A DNA stretch of 64,000 nt, from positions 1,426,001-1,490,000 of the forward strand of contig NZ_CP067019.1 of assembly GCF_016599715.1 (NCBI RefSeq), written 5' to 3'. Below are positions 43,741-53,289 of the stretch, in pieces (within the stretch, counting starts at the first letter, position 1; every line of letters starts with the position of its first letter). The translations under genes were made by a program, and so were the position numbers. The notes below the pieces were generated by a model that was given only the letters and a program-made list of their open reading frames with translations, was not told where the DNA came from and did not search any database. The stretch comes from Acinetobacter sp. CS-2 (GTDB lineage: Bacteria > Pseudomonadota > Gammaproteobacteria > Pseudomonadales > Moraxellaceae).

Positions 43741-45279
43741 TTATTTCAAGAATCGTTGATAACCCAAATTGTTGGTAATTTCTGCATATGGATAAGTAAT
43801 ATTTTCCAATGTTTCAATCAAACCATCTGGATTCTGCTTCGCGTCACTTGCTTCTAAGCCAACCAGTACACGACCTTCCGCTGCGCCGTGGTTGCGGTAG
43901 TGGAATAGGGTAATGTTGTGCGTTGGACCCAGACGTTCCAGGAAAGTCAGTAATGCACCTGGACGTTCCGGGAACTCGACACGGAACAGACGCTCATTTT
44001 CAATATCTGCATGACCACCGACCAGATAACGGATATGCAGTTTTGCCACTTCATCATCAGACAAATCATCAACATCATATTGCGTCGTCAAGGTGCCATA
44101 AATGTCGTGACGTTCTTTTTCGCCACCTTTCAAGCTAATGCCGACAAATACTTGAGCAGCACTAGAAGAGCTGGCACGGTAGTTGAATTCCGTAATATTA
44201 CGGCCTTGCAGGGCACGGCAGAAATTCAGGAATGAACCTTTCTCTTCTGGAATGGTCACTGCAAAAATGGCTTCTTTGCGTTCACCGAGCTCTGTACGTT
44301 CGGCAATATAGCGCAGACGGTCGAAGTTCATGTTGGCACCACAAACAATCGACACCATATTTTTATTTTTCAGACCATGTTCTGCCACATATTTCTTGAT
44401 TCCGGCAAGTGCCATGGCACCGGAAGGTTCTACAATGCTGCGACATTCGTCATAGGTATCTTTAATTGCTGCACAGATTTCATCGGTATTGACCAGTACA
44501 ACATCCGGTTCAACAATTGGACCCGAGTTGTCTGATTTTTGCAGGCGAATCACATCAAACGGTTTTTCACCAATTTGTGCAACCGCAGTACCGTCAGCAA
44601 ATAAGCCTACAGAGGGTAGAATTACACGTTCATTGGCTTCAAAAGCAGCTTTTAAACATGCAGATTCATCATATTCCACCGGAATGACTTTGACATGCGG
44701 TGCAACATCGCCAAGGTAAGCGGCAACACCGGCAATTAAACCGCCACCGCCAACAGCAACAAATACATATTCCACATCACGCCATTGACGTAAAATTTCA
44801 TTGGCAATAGTACCTTGACCGGCCATCACCAGTTCATCATCATAAGGCGGAATAAAGGTCATACCATCTTCGGTAGCACGTTGAATGGCATATTTGTTGG
44901 CAACATCGAAAGAATCGCCATGCAAGACGACCTCTCCACCCAAACGTTTTACTGCCTGAACTTTAATGTCAGGCGTGGTTTTCGGCATGACAATAATGGC
45001 GCGAATTCCCAGTTTTTTACCAGATAGGGCCACACCTTGTGCATGGTTACCTGCTGAAGCCGTAATAACGCCACGTTCCAACTGAGATTTCGGTAATTGA
45101 CTAATACGGTTATAAGCACCGCGTAGTTTAAAGGAAAAGACAGGTTGTAAATCTTCGCGTTTAAAGCGAATGTTGTTGTTTAGCTTTTCACTAATTCGTG
45201 GCGCTGCTTCGAGTGGAGTTTCGATTGCAACGTCATACACCGTTGCTTGTAATATTTGTCGAACCAAACGAGACAGCAT
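43741..45279 (-). CDS. ilvA: threonine ammonia-lyase, biosynthetic
   Basis: PLP enzyme that deaminates threonine to 2-oxobutyrate, the first step of isoleucine synthesis. The 512-residue length matches E. coli IlvA (514). The PLP lysine is in PVFSFKLRGAYNRI, the glycine-rich phosphate loop is VAVGGGGLIAGVA, and two ACT-like regulatory domains occupy residues about 330-512 (GSFLNFCRALQGRNITEF and PGALLTFLERLGPTHNI), implying isoleucine feedback. GGAA precedes the ATG. It is divergent from rpiA. Confidence 0.96.
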   Translation of the reverse strand: MLSRLVRQILQATVYDVAIETPLEAAPRISEKLNNNIRFKREDLQPVFSFKLRGAYNRISQLPKSQLERGVITASAGNHAQGVALSGKKLGIRAIIVMPKTTPDIKVQAVKRLGGEVVLHGDSFDVANKYAIQRATEDGMTFIPPYDDELVMAGQGTIANEILRQWRDVEYVFVAVGGGGLIAGVAAYLGDVAPHVKVIPVEYDESACLKAAFEANERVILPSVGLFADGTAVAQIGEKPFDVIRLQKSDNSGPIVEPDVVLVNTDEICAAIKDTYDECRSIVEPSGAMALAGIKKYVAEHGLKNKNMVSIVCGANMNFDRLRYIAERTELGERKEAIFAVTIPEEKGSFLNFCRALQGRNITEFNYRASSSSAAQVFVGISLKGGEKERHDIYGTLTTQYDVDDLSDDEVAKLHIRYLVGGHADIENERLFRVEFPERPGALLTFLERLGPTHNITLFHYRNHGAAEGRVLVGLEASDAKQNPDGLIETLENITYPYAEITNNLGYQRFLK

Positions 45280-45386
45280 GTTAATTTTCCATCTAACAGT
45301 TTAAAATAGGTCTTTATTGTAACAAACCCCCGTACATTTGGGCTGTTAAATCAGCAACAAATGTCAAAAAATAGTTGAGCCAAGTT

Positions 45387-46058
45387 ATGAGTCTGTATGC
45401 TACCCAAGATGAAAAGAAACAAGCTGCTGCAAAAGCTGCTTTAAAACACTTGCCTAAAGGCGGGATTTTGGGGGTAGGTACAGGAAGTACTGTGAACTTC
45501 CTCATTGAATTATTGCCAGAATTGCAATTGGAAGCTGCAGTTGCCAGTTCTGAAGCCACTGCGCAGCGTCTGAAAAAATTAGGCATAGAAGTGGTGGATA
45601 TGAACAGTGTTGGTGGTTTGGATGCTTATGTCGATGGTGCAGATGAAATTGACCGTCATATGCACATGATCAAAGGGGGCGGTGCTGCACTGACTCGTGA
45701 AAAAATTGTCGCTTCAATTGCGAAAAAATTCGTTTGTATTGTCGATGATTCTAAATGGGTAGAACAATTGGGCCGTGAATTCCCGCTTCCAGTTGAAGTC
45801 ATTCCAATGGCGCGTTCTGCGGTAGCCCGTAAAATTGTAAGCTTGGGTGGCGATCCGGTTTATCGTGAAGGTGTAGTGACAGATAATGGCAATGTGATTT
45901 TAGATGTACATAATTTGAATATCTTAAATGCGCTGGAACTTGAAAAAACCATTAACAACATTCCGGGTGTGGTGTGTAATGGTATTTTTGCTTTGAATAA
46001 AGCTGATATTGCTGTAGTTGCAACAGACAATGGTATTGAAGAGCGTACTGCAGTTTAA
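45387..46058 (+). CDS. rpiA: ribose-5-phosphate isomerase A
   Basis: Interconverts ribose-5-phosphate and ribulose-5-phosphate in the pentose phosphate pathway. About 223 residues from the ATG at 45387; a TTG four codons earlier is the longest reading but has no advantage. Family motifs are [33 protein letters not shown] and [20 protein letters not shown]. It is divergent from ilvA with about 105 bases between them. A multi-hairpin repeat begins directly at its stop codon. Confidence 0.96.
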   Translation: MSLYATQDEKKQAAAKAALKHLPKGGILGVGTGSTVNFLIELLPELQLEAAVASSEATAQRLKKLGIEVVDMNSVGGLDAYVDGADEIDRHMHMIKGGGAALTREKIVASIAKKFVCIVDDSKWVEQLGREFPLPVEVIPMARSAVARKIVSLGGDPVYREGVVTDNGNVILDVHNLNILNALELEKTINNIPGVVCNGIFALNKADIAVVATDNGIEERTAV

Positions 46059-46059
46059 G

Positions 46060-46207
46060 AAATCCTCCCTGACCCTCCTTTTTCAAAGGAGGGGAAGTTT
46101 GTAATTTAATAAGGCTCCTCGAAACTTTTAAAAGTTTGAACTTCCCCCTTTATCAAAGGGAGACTTTAAAGCCCCTCTTTGTAAAAGAGGGGTTTGGGGA
46201 GATTTTA
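46060..46207 (+). repeat. multi-hairpin intergenic repeat (MITE-like)
   Basis: About 148 bases that fold on themselves several times. The ends are imperfect inverted copies (AATCCTCCCTGACCCTCC at the left; GAGGGGTTTGGGGAGATT at the right). Inside are hairpins CCCTCC/GGAGGG (46073-46093), CCCCCTTT/AAAGGG (46144-46160) and CCCCTCTTT/AAGAGGGG (46172-46192), plus the palindrome AAACTTTTAAAAGTTT (46122-46137). It resembles a short interspersed repeat or a small non-autonomous element. I see no second copy in this window and no clear target duplication. Confidence 0.6.
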
Positions 46208-46217
46208 AAAGAACAAA

Positions 46218-46898
46218 ATGACCCTAAACGACCTACCTGAAATCCAGATTGTTCGTCATGCGCGAGCGAAGAATTTACGTTTACGTGTTGAGCCGACTCA
46301 GATTCGTTTAACTGCGCCGGTACTTTGCAGCAAACGACAAATTCAAAATTTTATAGATCAGTCTGAGCAATGGCTCATTCAAACTTGGCAGAAACAACAA
46401 GAAAAAATTGTTCAAATAGACAAAACTTTACCGAATGAATTACAGCTGTTTAATTTAGATCAGCCTTTACAGATTATTTATCAAAGCCAAAAGCATTGTT
46501 TTATTTTTGATGATGAAAATTTAAAACTTTTGATCAGTGATCGTCAGCCTGAACAATATTTAAAAGCGTTTGTAATCTCCTATGCAAAGCAGCATCTTCC
46601 GCTTTATTTGGGGGATGTGAGCCAAGAAAGTAATTTGAGTTTTGGTAAATGTGCGATTCGGCAGCCTAAAACACGATGGGGAAGTTGTACATCAAAGCAT
46701 GACATTATGTTGAATAGCGGCTTGGTTCTATTTCCTGAAAAGATTACTCGTTATGTCTGTGTGCATGAATTAGCACATACCAAGCATTTTGATCATAGTC
46801 CGCATTTTTGGGCAGAAGTACAAAAACATGATGCCAATTATCAGCAGCATCGGAAAATTTTAAAAACTAATCCAATGCCGTATTGGTGGTGCAATTAA
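46218..46898 (+). CDS. YgjP/SprT-like zinc metallopeptidase (DUF45)
   Basis: A 226-residue protein with the zinc motif HELAH in VCVHELAHTKHFDHSPHFW, where the third His follows as expected for YgjP-type minigluzincins. KTRWGSCTSKHDIMLNSGLV just before it is the family signature. The N-terminal half is a beta-rich domain starting EIQIVRHARAKNLRLRV. Its substrate is unknown. The start at 46218 falls just after the repeat element, so the repeat occupies its upstream region. Confidence 0.88.
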   Translation: MTLNDLPEIQIVRHARAKNLRLRVEPTQIRLTAPVLCSKRQIQNFIDQSEQWLIQTWQKQQEKIVQIDKTLPNELQLFNLDQPLQIIYQSQKHCFIFDDENLKLLISDRQPEQYLKAFVISYAKQHLPLYLGDVSQESNLSFGKCAIRQPKTRWGSCTSKHDIMLNSGLVLFPEKITRYVCVHELAHTKHFDHSPHFWAEVQKHDANYQQHRKILKTNPMPYWWCN

Positions 46899-47152
46899 AC
46901 TAATTGGGTTGATATACAGCATCACTTAAACATTACTCGGGTCATATTTGTAAGACTGTTTTAAATAGATGATTTTGAATTTCTAAACTGCTGTGAATAG
47001 CGGAATAGAGAAGAGTCTTTGAGAATTCATTTCAACATTTAGATAAAACTGAAGTTAAATATTTTTATCATTCTTACTTGGGAAATAGCCTAAGAAAATT
47101 AAATATTGCATATCTGTAAATTCAGTTAAAACAAACTATAAAAATTAGAATT
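46899..47152. other. AT-rich spacer after the YgjP-like gene
   Basis: About 250 bases with no frame or strong hairpin that I can support. It leads into the decayed gene listed next. Confidence 0.5.
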
Positions 47153-47591
47153 TTGCTTAAACTAAATTGGAATAGATTTGTGCTAAGTTTGCTGATTTTT
47201 TATGTGTATTCCAGCATTATTCCTCTATTTAATTTTTATGCTGAGCATTCTCTATCCCATTTTACTGGATCATTCTATTTGTTATTGCATTGTTTTGGAG
47301 TATGGAAGAACCTGTTTCAAAATTCTGGCGACCACACGAATAGTACTTGGGGTAACTAGGCTATTTACCTATTAGAGATGTGATTGTATTCTTGGCTTTT
47401 CCGGGATTTTTATTTGCTGTCTACCTGTGTTGCTGAAGCTGGAAAGAGCTAAGTTCACAAACTGGAAACAGGACTGAGGAACAAATTCAAAATTTATAAA
47501 AAAACGTCAATCCTTTGAGAAATGGTTTAGAAAACCAAAACTTCCTGTCATACTACGCAGTTACGAAATGGACACTTTAGGTTTGAGGTAG
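47153..47591 (+). pseudogene. decayed membrane-protein gene upstream of argC
   Basis: Protein-like sequence continues through all this stretch but jumps frame and meets stops. One frame gives LLKLNWNRFVLSLLIFYVYS and on to NFYAEHS; another then gives FYWIILFVIALFWSMEEPVS and KFWRPHE, followed by stops and LGYLPIRDVIVFLAFPGFLF; a last frame gives [20 protein letters not shown] and [10 protein letters not shown] before a TAG at 47589-47591. Two hydrophobic segments and a charged tail suggest a small membrane protein. The stop lies six bases before the preferred argC start. I recognise no family. Confidence 0.5.
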
Positions 47592-47596
47592 TGATC

Positions 47597-48646
47597 GTGA
47601 TTACTGTTGGTATTGTCGGTGGTACAGGTTATACAGGCGTTGAATTGTTGCGTCTTTTACTACGACACCCAAATGTACAGGTTAATGTACTGACATCACG
47701 TACCGAAAAAGGTCGCCGTGTCGATGACATGTTCCCAAGCTTGCGCGGTCATACCGATCTTGAATATTCAGATTTAAACATTGATGAACTGAAAAAATGC
47801 GATGTGGTTTTCTTTGCAACCCCTCATGGTGTAGCAATGAAACATGCAGCAGAACTTGTTGCAGCAAATACTAAAGTCATCGACTTGGCGGCGGATTTCC
47901 GTTTGCAAGACTTGGAACAATTTGAAAAATGGTATGGTCTTGAACATGCCTGCCCAGATATTTTAAAAGATTCAGTTTATGGTTTGTCAGAACTGAATCG
48001 TGACAAAATTAAACAAGCCAATGTAGTGGGTAACCCTGGGTGTTATCCAACTACAGTTCAGTTAGGCTTGGCACCATTATTTAAACAAACTGAAGCATTG
48101 GTGAAACCGGAAAGTATTATTATTGATGCAAAATCCGGCGTATCTGGTGCAGGGCGTAAAGCCAGCCTAGGTATGATTTATTCTGAAAATGCCGATAACT
48201 TTAAGGCTTATGGCGTGGCTGGTCACCGTCATCATCCTGAAATTGTGGAAGCACTGGAAAATATTTCCGGTCTTAAAGATGTATTTAATCACATTTTATT
48301 TGTACCGCATTTAGTTCCTATGATCCGCGGTATGCTGAGTACCATGTATGTGGACTTAACTGATGCAGGTGATGCTACCGATTTGCAAAGCTTGTATGAA
48401 CAATTCTACGCCAATGAACAGTTTGTAGATGTAATGCCTGCCAACAGCTCACCTGAAACACGTTCGGTACGCGGTGCCAACCAGCTTCGAATTGCCTTGT
48501 ATAAACCACAGCCTAAAAAACTGGTTGTGCTCTCTGTACAAGACAATTTGGTGAAAGGTGCGGCAGGACAGGCGGTACAAAATATGAACCTGATGTTTGG
48601 CTTTGCTGAGAATGCAGGTCTTGCAGGTATTGGCTTATTACCATAA
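47597..48646 (+). CDS. argC: N-acetyl-gamma-glutamyl-phosphate reductase
   Basis: Third step of arginine biosynthesis: NADPH-dependent reduction of N-acetylglutamyl phosphate. About 349 residues. The N-terminal Rossmann motif is [18 protein letters not shown], the catalytic cysteine is in [16 protein letters not shown], and the conserved His lies in [14 protein letters not shown] prefer GTG at 47597, which puts GAGG at eight bases and gives the usual short N-terminus; GTG at 47591 is the longest reading and lies too close to that site. The argF gene, a later step, is about 5 kb downstream. Confidence 0.95.
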   Translation: MITVGIVGGTGYTGVELLRLLLRHPNVQVNVLTSRTEKGRRVDDMFPSLRGHTDLEYSDLNIDELKKCDVVFFATPHGVAMKHAAELVAANTKVIDLAADFRLQDLEQFEKWYGLEHACPDILKDSVYGLSELNRDKIKQANVVGNPGCYPTTVQLGLAPLFKQTEALVKPESIIIDAKSGVSGAGRKASLGMIYSENADNFKAYGVAGHRHHPEIVEALENISGLKDVFNHILFVPHLVPMIRGMLSTMYVDLTDAGDATDLQSLYEQFYANEQFVDVMPANSSPETRSVRGANQLRIALYKPQPKKLVVLSVQDNLVKGAAGQAVQNMNLMFGFAENAGLAGIGLLP

Positions 48647-48718
48647 AAAACGTTTTTCGACTTCACACACATTTGGATTTGGATTTAAATGTGTGTTTTG
48701 AATGAATCAAAATAAGAG

Positions 48719-49480
48719 ATGACGATGCCGAATTCTGACTCAAATACTCCGTCACAACTGAATTTCCTCAGTAAAAAACCTTTTCTAAAGGGTAATTTAC
48801 CGCTGGCAATTGGTGCGGCCATTCTTGTTCTGGGAAGTGGTTTACTGGGCTATTCAGTTGGACATCGGCAAGGTTTGACTGTGGTTGGCTATGAGGCGGA
48901 TGCCGAACAGCTGGTCGAAGTAGTGCAAAAGCAAAAAGCCAGCTTGGAAATGCTGAATAAAAATTTGAATCTGGCAGTACAGGAGCGTGATGTTGCGGTC
49001 AGTAATTCAAATGATTTGTTTGCTGCTTTGAATCAGACACGTGAAGATAAAAGTCAGGCTGAAGGTTTGAGTGCAATTTACCGTGAAGTGTTGCGTCAGC
49101 GTGGTGGTTTAAGCCTGACCATACAAAATATCGGCATTAAACCCTTACCAGAAAATGCCTATGAATATCAACTTGATCTGGTTCAAATCAGTCCGAATAG
49201 ACGGGGTGTTTCAGGAACTGTGGAGTTACGTTTAATTCAGGGTACTGAAGTTTTGGTGGTTCCTATGGAAGACAAAAACTTTAACTTTGAAGATTATGAA
49301 CGTTTAACCGGACGCTGGACCATGCCTAACGGCTTTACACCACAATTCATTGAGGTGCGTTTAACCGGAGCAACAAGTACACCGTTAATTAAGCGTTTTA
49401 GTTGGGGACGTGGTAAACCTATAGAGAGTCAATCGGCATTTATTTCTGAAATTCCTCAAGCAGAAGCAAATGCACAATAA
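48719..49480 (+). CDS. DUF6776-like membrane-anchored coiled-coil protein
   Basis: A 253-residue protein. Residues about 28-46 form a membrane segment (LPLAIGAAILVLGSGLLGYS), residues about 60-110 form a coiled coil (LVEVVQKQKASLEMLNKNLN), and the C-terminal periplasmic domain is beta-rich (GLSLTIQNIGIKPL and GVSGTVELRLIQGTEVLVV). The family name is from memory. The function is unknown. It is placed between argC and clpS, the latter only 18 bases away, suggesting a shared transcript. Confidence 0.7.
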   Translation: MTMPNSDSNTPSQLNFLSKKPFLKGNLPLAIGAAILVLGSGLLGYSVGHRQGLTVVGYEADAEQLVEVVQKQKASLEMLNKNLNLAVQERDVAVSNSNDLFAALNQTREDKSQAEGLSAIYREVLRQRGGLSLTIQNIGIKPLPENAYEYQLDLVQISPNRRGVSGTVELRLIQGTEVLVVPMEDKNFNFEDYERLTGRWTMPNGFTPQFIEVRLTGATSTPLIKRFSWGRGKPIESQSAFISEIPQAEANAQ

Positions 49481-49498
49481 ATGTGAATTAAAAATCCT

Positions 49499-49921
49499 AT
49501 GCGAATGAATAAGCGTCATTATTGTTTAAACACCATCAAAAATTCTTTTCATCAATCGGGATATGTCGACTGGCATATTAGTCCACGCTTAAGTAATGAT
49601 TCGCAGGATGACGCTGAAGGGACTGACGGGGATGTTGCAGTACAAACGGCTCCCCCTGAATTAAAGCGTCCCCCCTTATATGCTGTTGTTTTGATGAATG
49701 ACGATTACACCCCTATGGATTTTGTAATTGAAATTTTACAACAATACTTTGCTTTGAATCTTGACCAAGCGACCCAAGTAATGCTAACTGTACATTATGA
49801 AGGGAAAGGTGTTGCAGGCGTTTATCCACGAGACATTGCGGAAACGAAAGCGAACCAAGTCAATAATTATGCTCGGTCTCAAGGTCATCCATTACTTTGT
49901 CAGATTGAGCCAAAAGATTAA
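49499..49921 (+). CDS. clpS: ClpA adaptor of the N-degron pathway
   Basis: Adaptor that brings proteins with destabilising N-terminal residues to ClpAP. The core matches Clp[21 protein letters not shown], then [20 protein letters not shown] and [20 protein letters not shown]. The substrate pocket residues Asn-Asp and His lie in these parts. At 140 residues it carries a longer N-terminal arm (about 55 residues) than E. coli ClpS (106); the start may be later. No Shine-Dalgarno is visible. clpA follows after nine bases. Confidence 0.93.
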   Translation: MRMNKRHYCLNTIKNSFHQSGYVDWHISPRLSNDSQDDAEGTDGDVAVQTAPPELKRPPLYAVVLMNDDYTPMDFVIEILQQYFALNLDQATQVMLTVHYEGKGVAGVYPRDIAETKANQVNNYARSQGHPLLCQIEPKD

Positions 49922-49930
49922 GGGGATTAC

Positions 49931-52207
49931 ATGCTCAGTCGTCAATTAGAAGTATCATTACGTTTGGCTGTAAGCATGGCTCGTCAAAAGAGACATGAGT
50001 TTCTCACGGTTGAACATTTATTGTTGGCTTTACTTGATAATGACTCTGCAGTAAATGCATTAAAAGCATGTGGTGCAGACATTATCGTTCTTCGCAAGGA
50101 ACTGGAAGAATATGTTGAGCAACACACCCCTAAATTAAGCGAACATAGTGATCAGGCACCACATCCGACGGAAAGCTTTGATCGTATTCTGCAACGTGCA
50201 ATTTTCCATGTGCAATCAAGTGGTGGAGATCGAACTGTTGAAGGTGCAGACATTCTTGTTGCGATGTATTCTGAACGTGATTCTTTTGCGGTTTACTTGC
50301 TTAAACGTCATCAAATTAATCGTTTAACATTAACTCAATATTTATCGCATGGTACACGTAAAGAAGACGTACCTGCTGAAGAGGAAGTGGAAGAGCTGGA
50401 TGGAGAAACATCGAGTTCTTCAAATGCCGGCCCACTCGATCTATATACCACTAACTTGAATGCAGAAGCACAAAAAGGTAAAACAGATCCTTTGATCGGG
50501 CGTGAAAAAGAAATTGAACGTGCAGCACAGATTTTATGTCGTCGCCGTAAAAATAATCCTTTGCTGGTTGGTGATCCGGGGGTTGGTAAAACCTCGATTG
50601 CAGAAGGACTGGCTTGGCTGATTGTTAATGGTAAAGCACCGAAGCCATTAGCCCATGCAGAAATATATAGTCTGGATATTGGAGCTCTGGTTGCAGGAAC
50701 CAAGTACCGTGGTGACTTTGAAAAACGCTTGAAACAACTATTGAATGCGTTGAAAAAGAAACCGGAAGCTGTGCTGTTTATTGATGAAATTCACATGATT
50801 ATTGGGGCTGGTTCAAGCATGGGCAGTACCATGGATGCATCAAACTTAATTAAACCGGCTTTATCGAATGGTTCGTTACGTTGTATCGGTTCAACCACGT
50901 TCCAAGAGTATCGCCAAGTTTTTGAAAAAGATCATGCCTTGTCACGTCGTTTTCAAAAAATTGATGTCAATGAGCCTTCAATTTCTGAAACCATTGATAT
51001 TTTACGTGGCTTGAAATCGAAATTTGAAGATTTTCATCATGTCAAATATGATGATAAAGCACTGGTTTCAGCGGTAGAGCTATCAGCCAAGTTTATTAAT
51101 GACCGTTTCTTGCCAGATAAAGCAATTGATGTAATTGATGAAGCAGGTGCTCAGCGCCATTTGAAAGCCGAGCAAGACGATACGTTAATCACGGTTGAAA
51201 ATATTGAAGATATCATCTCCAAGATTGCCCGTATTCCACCGAAAACAGTATCGAAAGATGATAAAACGGTGCTTTCAAATCTGGAGCGTGATCTTAAACG
51301 TGTGGTCTTTGGTCAGGATGAAGCCATTGAAGCACTTGGTTCTGCAATTAAATTGTCGCGTGCGGGCTTGAAATCACCGGAGAAGCCTGTGGGTAGCTTT
51401 GTTTTTGCAGGCCCAACCGGGGTAGGTAAAACCGAAGTCACCAAACAGTTGGCAAAATTACTGGGTGTGGAACTGGTCCGTTTCGATATGTCGGAATACA
51501 TGGAACGTCATGCAGTTTCACGTTTAATTGGTGCACCTCCGGGTTATGTGGGTTTTGATCAGGGCGGTTTGCTCACCGATGCTATTCATAAAAATCCACA
51601 TTGCGTATTGTTGTTGGATGAAATTGAGAAAGCGCATCCTGATGTGTTTAATTTATTATTGCAGATTATGGATCATGGCTCGTTAACAGATAATAATGGT
51701 CGCAAGTCAGATTTCCGTAATGTGATTCTGGTTCTTACCACCAATATTGGTGCAGAAAGTATTTCACGTGCCAGCATTGGTTTTAGAGAACAAGATAATA
51801 GCAATGACAATCAGGAAGCAATGAAACGCGCATTCTCTCCAGAATTCCGTAACCGTCTGGATGGGGTGATTCAATTCAAGGCATTGCCAACCACAATTAT
51901 TGAAAATGTCGTGGATAAATTCCTGACTGAACTTCAGGCGCAGCTGGATGATAAAAAAGTCATTCTTGAAGTGGATCAAAGTGCACGTGAATGGATGGCT
52001 GAAAATGGCTATGACCGTTTGATGGGTGCTCGTCCAATGCAGCGTCTGATTCAGGAACACCTGAAAAAACCGCTTGCCGAGATGATTCTCTTTGGTGAAT
52101 TGGCAGAACATGGCGGCAATGTTGCAGTTTCAGTGAAGAAAGAGAATGGCAAAGCAGTCGGCCTTAAACTGGAAGTGTTTGAAGATCAGACTGCGGAACC
52201 TGCGTAA
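49931..52207 (+). CDS. clpA: Clp protease ATPase subunit ClpA
   Basis: AAA+ unfoldase that feeds substrates to ClpP. The 758-residue length equals E. coli ClpA. N-terminal double-repeat domain to about 150, first AAA domain with Walker A VGDPGVGKTSIAEGLA and Walker B AVLFIDEIHMI, second AAA domain with Walker A GPTGVGKTEVTKQLA and sensor regions near RLDGVIQFKAL. AGGGG precedes the ATG. It is coupled with clpS and ends at a strong terminator. clpP is not in this window. Confidence 0.96.
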   Translation: MLSRQLEVSLRLAVSMARQKRHEFLTVEHLLLALLDNDSAVNALKACGADIIVLRKELEEYVEQHTPKLSEHSDQAPHPTESFDRILQRAIFHVQSSGGDRTVEGADILVAMYSERDSFAVYLLKRHQINRLTLTQYLSHGTRKEDVPAEEEVEELDGETSSSSNAGPLDLYTTNLNAEAQKGKTDPLIGREKEIERAAQILCRRRKNNPLLVGDPGVGKTSIAEGLAWLIVNGKAPKPLAHAEIYSLDIGALVAGTKYRGDFEKRLKQLLNALKKKPEAVLFIDEIHMIIGAGSSMGSTMDASNLIKPALSNGSLRCIGSTTFQEYRQVFEKDHALSRRFQKIDVNEPSISETIDILRGLKSKFEDFHHVKYDDKALVSAVELSAKFINDRFLPDKAIDVIDEAGAQRHLKAEQDDTLITVENIEDIISKIARIPPKTVSKDDKTVLSNLERDLKRVVFGQDEAIEALGSAIKLSRAGLKSPEKPVGSFVFAGPTGVGKTEVTKQLAKLLGVELVRFDMSEYMERHAVSRLIGAPPGYVGFDQGGLLTDAIHKNPHCVLLLDEIEKAHPDVFNLLLQIMDHGSLTDNNGRKSDFRNVILVLTTNIGAESISRASIGFREQDNSNDNQEAMKRAFSPEFRNRLDGVIQFKALPTTIIENVVDKFLTELQAQLDDKKVILEVDQSAREWMAENGYDRLMGARPMQRLIQEHLKKPLAEMILFGELAEHGGNVAVSVKKENGKAVGLKLEVFEDQTAEPA

Positions 52208-52222
52208 TTAAAAATAACTCAT

Positions 52223-52250
52223 AAAAAACCCGTGTTCGCACGGGTTTTTT
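52223..52250 (+). terminator. intrinsic terminator after clpA
   Basis: Stem AACCCGTG/CACGGGTT closed by a TTCG tetraloop, flanked by an A-run and followed by six T, 16 bases past the stop. Confidence 0.93.
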
Positions 52251-52339
52251 ATTTGCTTCAATCTAAATTTTTTGTGTTTGACCTCAAGTATGATTTTTAA
52301 AATCTTTAGAAAAATGAAATCGGATGTGACCTTTAATTT

Positions 52340-52693
52340 ATGGATATTCAAATTACCAAAGTTTTAAACACGGTCTTTTTATTTCTTGTCACTGCTGTGA
52401 TGGAAATTCTGGGGTGTTATTTTCCCTATCTTATTTTAAATCAGGGAAAAACTCAGTGGTTTTGGATTCCAGCGGTCCTGGCATTGGCTGCATTCGTCTG
52501 GTTACTCACTCTACATCCTGCTGCATCGGGACGAATTTACGCAGCCTATGGCGGAATTTATATTTTTACCGCACTGATGTGGTTAAGATTTGTTGATCAG
52601 GTGGCATTAAGTCGCTGGGATTTACTGGGCGGAATTGTAGTGATGATTGGGGCAATCATTATTATTTTACAACCACAAGGTTTGATACGTTAG
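52340..52693 (+). CDS. YnfA/UPF0060-family small membrane protein
   Basis: A 117-residue protein with four hydrophobic segments, related to small multidrug-resistance-like proteins. Typical YnfA patterns are FLVTAVMEILGCYFPYL, LHPAASGRIYAAYGGIYI and WLRFVDQVALSRWDLLGG. The N-terminus is about ten residues longer than usual. Transport by the family is suggested in the literature, but the substrate here is unknown. The ribosome site is weak. It appears monocistronic. Confidence 0.88.
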   Translation: MDIQITKVLNTVFLFLVTAVMEILGCYFPYLILNQGKTQWFWIPAVLALAAFVWLLTLHPAASGRIYAAYGGIYIFTALMWLRFVDQVALSRWDLLGGIVVMIGAIIIILQPQGLIR

Positions 52694-52718
52694 TTAGCCT
52701 AACGTATCAGACGGCTTT

Positions 52719-53201
52719 TTAAAAAGAACATTCACTGTTCTTAATCTTAAAGTCATAGTTTTTACTTTCGGATGACAGCTTTAATTCAACATGATAGGGA
52801 TTTACACGTTGAAATTCATTTTCAAACAACAAGTTGCAGTTCTGCAAAATATTTTTTCTCAGCAGTTTTTTGACTTCCTTTTCACCAACATCTTGGGCAA
52901 ACTGGGTAAAATCAGGCGTGGTGATAATGCCTTCAATTTTTACCCCATTCGCGCTCATTTGGTATTTTTCCATCAGCATGTTTTGATCGATATGGAAAGG
53001 CAATGTGCGCGAATCTTCATCACTGATGACATCTAAAATCTCATTCAGCGCTTTATGGTCTTTAATTTTATAAGATGAATCTAGAATCTGCTTTTTAACA
53101 AAATATTGATCGAGCTCGGTGGCTTTGGCATGTGCGGTATTAAATATAAGAAAAGTGCTTAAACATAAAAATATTGTTTTAAATGGCATGATCATCATCA
53201 C
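52719..53201 (-). CDS. secreted uncharacterised protein
   Basis: A 160-residue protein with a signal peptide (MPFKTIFLCLSTFLIFNTAH, cut near AHA-KA) from the Met at 53189; four Met codons precede in a short run. The mature part is alpha/beta with two C-terminal cysteines (NILQNCNLLF and KNSECSF), perhaps a disulfide. I recognise no domain. It follows argF downstream on the same strand after the argF terminator. Confidence 0.65.
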   Translation of the reverse strand: MMMIMPFKTIFLCLSTFLIFNTAHAKATELDQYFVKKQILDSSYKIKDHKALNEILDVISDEDSRTLPFHIDQNMLMEKYQMSANGVKIEGIITTPDFTQFAQDVGEKEVKKLLRKNILQNCNLLFENEFQRVNPYHVELKLSSESKNYDFKIKNSECSF

Positions 53202-53241
53202 TGAGAATACTTATGATTTAAATTAAACAATTTATAGGCAT

Positions 53242-53268
53242 AAAAAAAGCACCCGAAGGTACTTTTTT
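53242..53268 (-). terminator. terminator of argF
   Basis: Stem AAAAAAGCACC/GGTACTTTTTT with one mismatch and a CGAA loop. On the minus strand it is followed by T-rich sequence. It lies 22 bases past the argF stop. Confidence 0.8.
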
Positions 53269-53289
53269 AGAAAACTTGAGGCTGAAAAT

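Noticed and set aside
45375..45386. TTG start for rpiA
   Set aside because: The ATG four codons later gives the usual RpiA N-terminus and length.
46060..46207. CRISPR-like array
   Set aside because: The repeated hairpins differ in sequence and spacing and there are no equal spacers or cas genes; it is a structured repeat.
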